A stretch of 7,151 bases of DNA from CAZXYF01 sp964644705. Its GTDB lineage: Bacteria > Planctomycetota > Brocadiia > SM23-32. Shown here in pieces: positions 4,863 to 7,151 of this stretch (position 1 is the first letter of the stretch; every line of letters begins with the position of its first letter). The DNA lies in NCBI GenBank assembly GCA_964644705.1, contig CAZXYF010000160.1, positions 1 through 7,151 of the forward strand, given 5' to 3'. Under the pieces are notes generated by a model. It saw nothing but the letters and a program-made list of their open reading frames with translations, ran no database searches and was not told the DNA's origin. Both the position numbers and the translations under genes were made by a program.

Positions 4863-6326
4863 TCATCCGGGCGGGTCCTGATTCAGCCGGGTAGATAGTT
4901 CTGGTTCGTCGTAATCCCGGTAAATATTTCTGAGGGAGAGGCCGTAGCGCGCGCCCCGATAGGCGAACCGGAGGAAATCGTGTGGTTTGACGTGCACCCT
5001 GTTGTGCCGCCAGGGGTTGTGGCGCATCCCCATCAAATACAGCAGCGAGAACTGCCCGTAAAACCCTTTCAGCGGCAAATCCGGCTCCACAAGGGTGTGC
5101 ATGCAGTCGTAAAAACTGTAGGGATCCGGGCAGATAAAATCGTCTTTGCTCTGTTCCCACAGCGGAGTGCCCGGTGGCGGACTGAACACGGTAAACGTGA
5201 ACTCTGCCGGTGAGAACTCTTCGATCGTTGAACGGACGTTCGCGAAATCCTCACGGGAAAAATCGGGACGAACCATCAGGGCGGCGTGAAGCCCGATGTC
5301 CAGGTCCCGCAGGATTTCCACGGCGCGCCGATTCAACTCCGGTTCAATCCCTTTTTCATAATCGTCCAGATGTCCCGGTTGCATTGATTCCAGTCCCACG
5401 TAGAGCAGGGAAAGACCGGCCTGTTTCCATCGCGCAAACAGGTCGGGGTGTTTGCAGATGGTGTCGGCCCGCGCCCAGCTGATGTATTTCTTCCGAACGT
5501 CATTCTCGATCAGCAGCCGGGCGATTTCGTGACAGCGGCGGGCATTGATGAACATCTCGTCGTCGACGAAATAGATGTGGTCTTCGTCGACGTCCATGAT
5601 GGAGCGGACGGCATCTTCGGGGGGGCGTTGACGGTATTTCCCGCGGGCCAGATGCGGCACGACGCAGAATTTGCAGTTGTTGGGACAGCCGACGCTCGTC
5701 CGCAGGGCGGCCGTTTGGGGGAAGAGCTCCGGCAGATATTCGTTCTTTTCCCCATGCCAGACGCAGAAATAATCCGAGCGGTTGACCAGGTCGCGTCGCG
5801 GGCTCGGAACGCTGTCGAATTGCGGCAGGGCAGGGGGCGGTCCGTCGGCGAGGTCGTCGAAGTTGGGGGAGTCGGTGGGGAGGAACGAATCGTTTTCCGG
5901 CAGACCATCACCGTTCTCCAGTTGCTGCATGAGGTGTGGCATGACCGACCCGCCTTCACCCCGCACGACGAGGTCGATTACACCCGGTAGTTTGAAGTCT
6001 TCCGGCACCATCGTCGCATGGCCCCCACCGGCCATGATTACAAGATCAGGAGCCAGGTTCCGGGCTGTGCGAGCCAGATCTTTGGCGTTGTGTGCCTGGT
6101 TGGAGTAGCTGGTGAAACCGAGAACGTGTGGTTGAAACTTCTGGAGGAACGAACTGAATAACTCATCGGGGTCATCGGTGGAGGCCAGATCGAGGATACG
6201 GACGTCATGATCGTCCCCGAACCCGCCCGCGACGATTTCCAGAGCAAGTGGCTCGAGATGCAGGAAGGATCGCAGCTTCTGTGCGACGTCCAGCGTGATG
6301 GGTGGGCGGACCAGAAGTATTCGCAT
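4863..6326 (-). CDS. Cobalamin-binding-domain radical SAM protein (class B-like)
   Basis: The 487-aa product begins M-R-I-L-L-V-R-P-P, typical of B12-binding radical SAM proteins. Residues about 1-135 form a Rossmann-like cobalamin-binding domain, with D-L-V-I-M-A-G-G-G-H-A-T near residue 100 and V-V-R-G-E-G-G later. The DxHxxG histidine of base-off/His-on proteins is absent (D46-L-A48), as is usual in this radical SAM class. The [4Fe-4S] motif is C214-P-N-N-C218-K-F-C221, preceded by A-L-R-T-S-V-G. Downstream are Y-F-V-D-D-E-M-F, Y-V-G-L-E-S and the proline-rich S-P-P-P-G-T-P-L-W strand, all usual in the TIM-barrel half. Roughly the last 80 residues are a family-specific tail. Relatives include methyltransferases and ring-forming enzymes acting on lipids, peptides or cofactors (hopanoid C-3 methylase HpnR has this architecture and about this length). 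The substrate here is unknown. The ATG at 6326 has only a weak GAAAG upstream. Confidence 0.92.
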   Translation of the reverse strand: MRILLVRPPITLDVAQKLRSFLHLEPLALEIVAGGFGDDHDVRILDLASTDDPDELFSSFLQKFQPHVLGFTSYSNQAHNAKDLARTARNLAPDLVIMAGGGHATMVPEDFKLPGVIDLVVRGEGGSVMPHLMQQLENGDGLPENDSFLPTDSPNFDDLADGPPPALPQFDSVPSPRRDLVNRSDYFCVWHGEKNEYLPELFPQTAALRTSVGCPNNCKFCVVPHLARGKYRQRPPEDAVRSIMDVDEDHIYFVDDEMFINARRCHEIARLLIENDVRKKYISWARADTICKHPDLFARWKQAGLSLLYVGLESMQPGHLDDYEKGIEPELNRRAVEILRDLDIGLHAALMVRPDFSREDFANVRSTIEEFSPAEFTFTVFSPPPGTPLWEQSKDDFICPDPYSFYDCMHTLVEPDLPLKGFYGQFSLLYLMGMRHNPWRHNRVHVKPHDFLRFAYRGARYGLSLRNIYRDYDEPELSTRLNQDPPG

Positions 6327-6357
6327 GGGATTGCATCTTTCAGATAGGAAAGGCTAC

Positions 6358-6363
6358 TATAAT
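6358..6363 (+). promoter_or_regulatory. Possible -10 element for the four-helix-bundle gene
   Basis: A perfect TATAAT stands on the + strand about 108 nt before the ATG at 6471. The nearest TTGCAT (6331-6336) is 21 nt upstream, too far for a good -35. If used, transcription starts near 6370 and the GTGGAC array falls in the 5' leader. Confidence 0.35.
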
Positions 6364-6366
6364 TTC

Positions 6367-6375
6367 AGTATAGCA
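6367..6375 (-). promoter_or_regulatory. Possible extended -10 promoter for the radical SAM gene
   Basis: The minus strand reads TGCTATACT, an extended -10 (TGn plus TATACT). No good -35 is visible at 17 nt. The start would be near 6360, giving a leader of about 34 nt before ATG 6326. Confidence 0.4.
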
Positions 6376-6406
6376 TGGAAATGTTGAGTTTTGCCAGAGA
6401 GAACAG

Positions 6407-6439
6407 ATGGACCGGGTAGACTTTGTGGACGTAGTGGAC
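6407..6439 (+). repeat. GTGGAC array, 9-nt period, four units
   Basis: Hexamers at 6407 (ATGGAC), 6416 (GTAGAC), 6425 and 6434 (both GTGGAC) are spaced exactly 9 nt apart by variable trinucleotides. The first two are one-base variants. The array lies between the putative promoter and the ribosome binding site of the four-helix-bundle gene. It is complementary in unit and period to the GTCCAC array at 6887-6919. Confidence 0.8.
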
Positions 6440-6458
6440 ACCAATTGTGGAGAATGAG

Positions 6459-6463
6459 AGGAG
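6459..6463 (+). promoter_or_regulatory. Shine-Dalgarno of the four-helix-bundle gene
   Basis: AGGAG stands 7 nt before ATG 6471. It decides that start over the in-frame GTG at 6447, which would place this site inside the coding region. Confidence 0.7.
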
Positions 6464-6470
6464 TGCCGGG

Positions 6471-7097
6471 ATGAGTGATGAGGTTATTGGTAAACATGGG
6501 GGATATCGTAATTTGATAACCTTTCAGATTGCGCGGCTGGTATATGACATCACCGTGAGATTCTGTGATCGGTATATTGACATCCGGAGCCGCACGCATG
6601 ATCAAATGGTGCAGGCTGCCCGGTCGGGCGTGCAGAACATTGCGGAAGGCAGCGAAGCTTCCGGAACATCAAAAAAGATGGAAATCAAACTGACAAACGT
6701 AGCCAAGGCCAGTCTGGAGGAACTCAAACTGGATTATGAGGATTTTCTCAGGCAGCGCCGCCTTTGTCAGTGGTCGAAGGATGACGGTCGTAGGCAGGAA
6801 TTGATCGACCGCCGTTGTACATCCGTGGAACAGTACGCCGCCTGGGTTCGCGAACTGCACAACCGGTCAGAGGAACCGCGGCTTGTGTCCACCGGGTCCA
6901 CCCAGTCCACAAAGTCCACTTATTCTGGAATAGCTGCAAACGGTGCGATCGTACTCATTCAGGTCGTAACCCCCATGCTGGATCGGCAGATTCGTGCCCA
7001 ACTCGCTGAGTTCGGAGATGAAGGCGGATTTACGGAAAACCTCTATCACTACCGCAAAAAGTCCAGGGACGAGGATGACAGAGATGAAGATGAATGA
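6471..7097 (+). CDS. Four-helix-bundle protein (S23/IVP-like) with suffix domain
   Basis: The 208-aa product belongs to the four-helix-bundle family named after proteins encoded in 23S rRNA intervening sequences. Residues about 12-135 form the bundle. The diagnostic part is Q-A-A-R-S-G-V-Q-N-I-A-E-G-S at 48-61, then K-A-S-L-E-E-L at 79-85 and D-Y-E-D-F-L at 88-93. Residues about 154-195 match the 'suffix' extension seen in longer members: A-N-G-A-I-V-L-I-Q, then D-R-Q-I-R-A-Q-L and E-G-G-F-T-E-N-L. The two parts are joined by a Ser-Thr linker (S-T-G-S-T-Q-S-T-K-S-T, 140-150) encoded by four GTCCAC repeats. The tail is very acidic (D-E-D-D-R-D-E-D-E). The molecular function of this family is not established. 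No rRNA sequence is visible nearby, so this is a free-standing member. The ATG at 6471 is chosen for its AGGAG. Confidence 0.9.
   Translation: MSDEVIGKHGGYRNLITFQIARLVYDITVRFCDRYIDIRSRTHDQMVQAARSGVQNIAEGSEASGTSKKMEIKLTNVAKASLEELKLDYEDFLRQRRLCQWSKDDGRRQELIDRRCTSVEQYAAWVRELHNRSEEPRLVSTGSTQSTKSTYSGIAANGAIVLIQVVTPMLDRQIRAQLAEFGDEGGFTENLYHYRKKSRDEDDRDEDE
6887..6919 (+). repeat. GTCCAC array inside the four-helix-bundle gene, four exact units, 9-nt period
   Basis: GTCCAC occurs at 6887, 6896, 6905 and 6914, separated by the trinucleotides cgg, cca and aaa. The 9-nt period keeps the reading frame, and each unit adds a Ser-Thr-x tripeptide to the linker. On the opposite strand it reads as a GTGGAC array, the same repeat as at 6407-6439. 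Confidence 0.95.
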
Positions 7098-7151
7098 GTC
7101 ACCAGATGCAAAAGAGCAACCCAAAACCGACGACGGTTGGGGAGTGAAGGG
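7083..7151 (+). CDS. Possible start of a next gene, truncated by the window edge
   Basis: An ATG at 7083, 8 nt after an AGGA, opens a frame that stays open for 23 codons to the end of the window. It overlaps the last 15 nt of the four-helix-bundle gene in a different frame. The visible N-terminus is short, charged and hydrophilic (starts MKMNESPDAKEQ), with no recognisable domain or signal peptide. The start could also be ATG 7089. The fragment is too short to be sure it is a gene. Confidence 0.4.

Noticed and set aside
4717..5160. 147-codon minus-strand frame running through the heptamer array
   Set aside because: Its C-terminus is the translated low-complexity repeat, and the rest lies out of frame within the radical SAM gene.
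5448..5990. 180-codon + strand frame antisense to the radical SAM gene
   Set aside because: It is the mirror frame of a GC-rich coding region with clear motifs on the other strand. It has no family resemblance.
6447..6470. GTG at 6447 as the start of the four-helix-bundle gene
   Set aside because: The AGGAG at 6459-6463 is correctly spaced for ATG 6471 and would be inside the longer version. The extra residues do not match the family.

Overview
The window is from a bacterial chromosome or large contig that looks GC-rich by eye, with no rRNA, tRNA, CRISPR array or insertion sequence. Four things suggest an uncultured-type environmental bacterium, perhaps of the Planctomycetota/Verrucomicrobiota/Kiritimatiellota kind: a nucleotidyltransferase-HEPN pair, an S23-like four-helix-bundle protein, intergenic heptamer repeats, and 9-nt-period GTGGAC/GTCCAC repeats. 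That placement is a weak inference from recalled genome character, not from a marker gene.

Region 1 (1-2085, + strand) is a compact unit. It starts with the C-terminal part of a small Cys-pair protein (1-270). A possible 46-aa ORF follows (272-412). Then comes a 558-aa acidic cytosolic protein (409-2085), which starts at a TTG placed exactly after an AGGAG Shine-Dalgarno. The large protein carries a motif resembling the MbcA/ParS (DUF2384-type) toxin-binding signature, a second degenerate copy of its core, and a CPVC...HH segment. No function is assigned. This is the part of the window most likely to be undescribed.

Region 2 (2086-3109) has a 270-nt stretch with no convincing gene. A minus-strand nucleotidyltransferase (MNT)-HEPN pair follows, in the arrangement of MntA/HepT-type toxin-antitoxin modules. 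The two genes overlap by 29 nt, and a good sigma70-like promoter (TTGTTA-N17-TATTAT) lies upstream. The HEPN protein lacks the usual RX4-6H ribonuclease motif.

Region 3 (3110-4862) opens with a short divergent promoter region, followed by a + strand 482-aa adenylate-forming (AMP-binding) acid ligase. The 186-nt tail region downstream lies between convergent genes and holds eight tandem copies of a 7-nt repeat.

Region 4 (4863-6326, - strand) is a 487-aa radical SAM protein with an N-terminal cobalamin-binding-like domain and a CxxxCxxC cluster motif. It is convergent with the ligase, so the two are not in one operon, although both chemistries occur together in some lipid or secondary-metabolite loci.

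Region 5 (6327-7151) has another short divergent promoter region, then a + strand four-helix-bundle protein with the 'suffix' domain. Its inter-domain linker is encoded by a GTCCAC array. A complementary GTGGAC array lies just upstream of the start codon. A possible next gene overlaps its 3' end and runs off the window.
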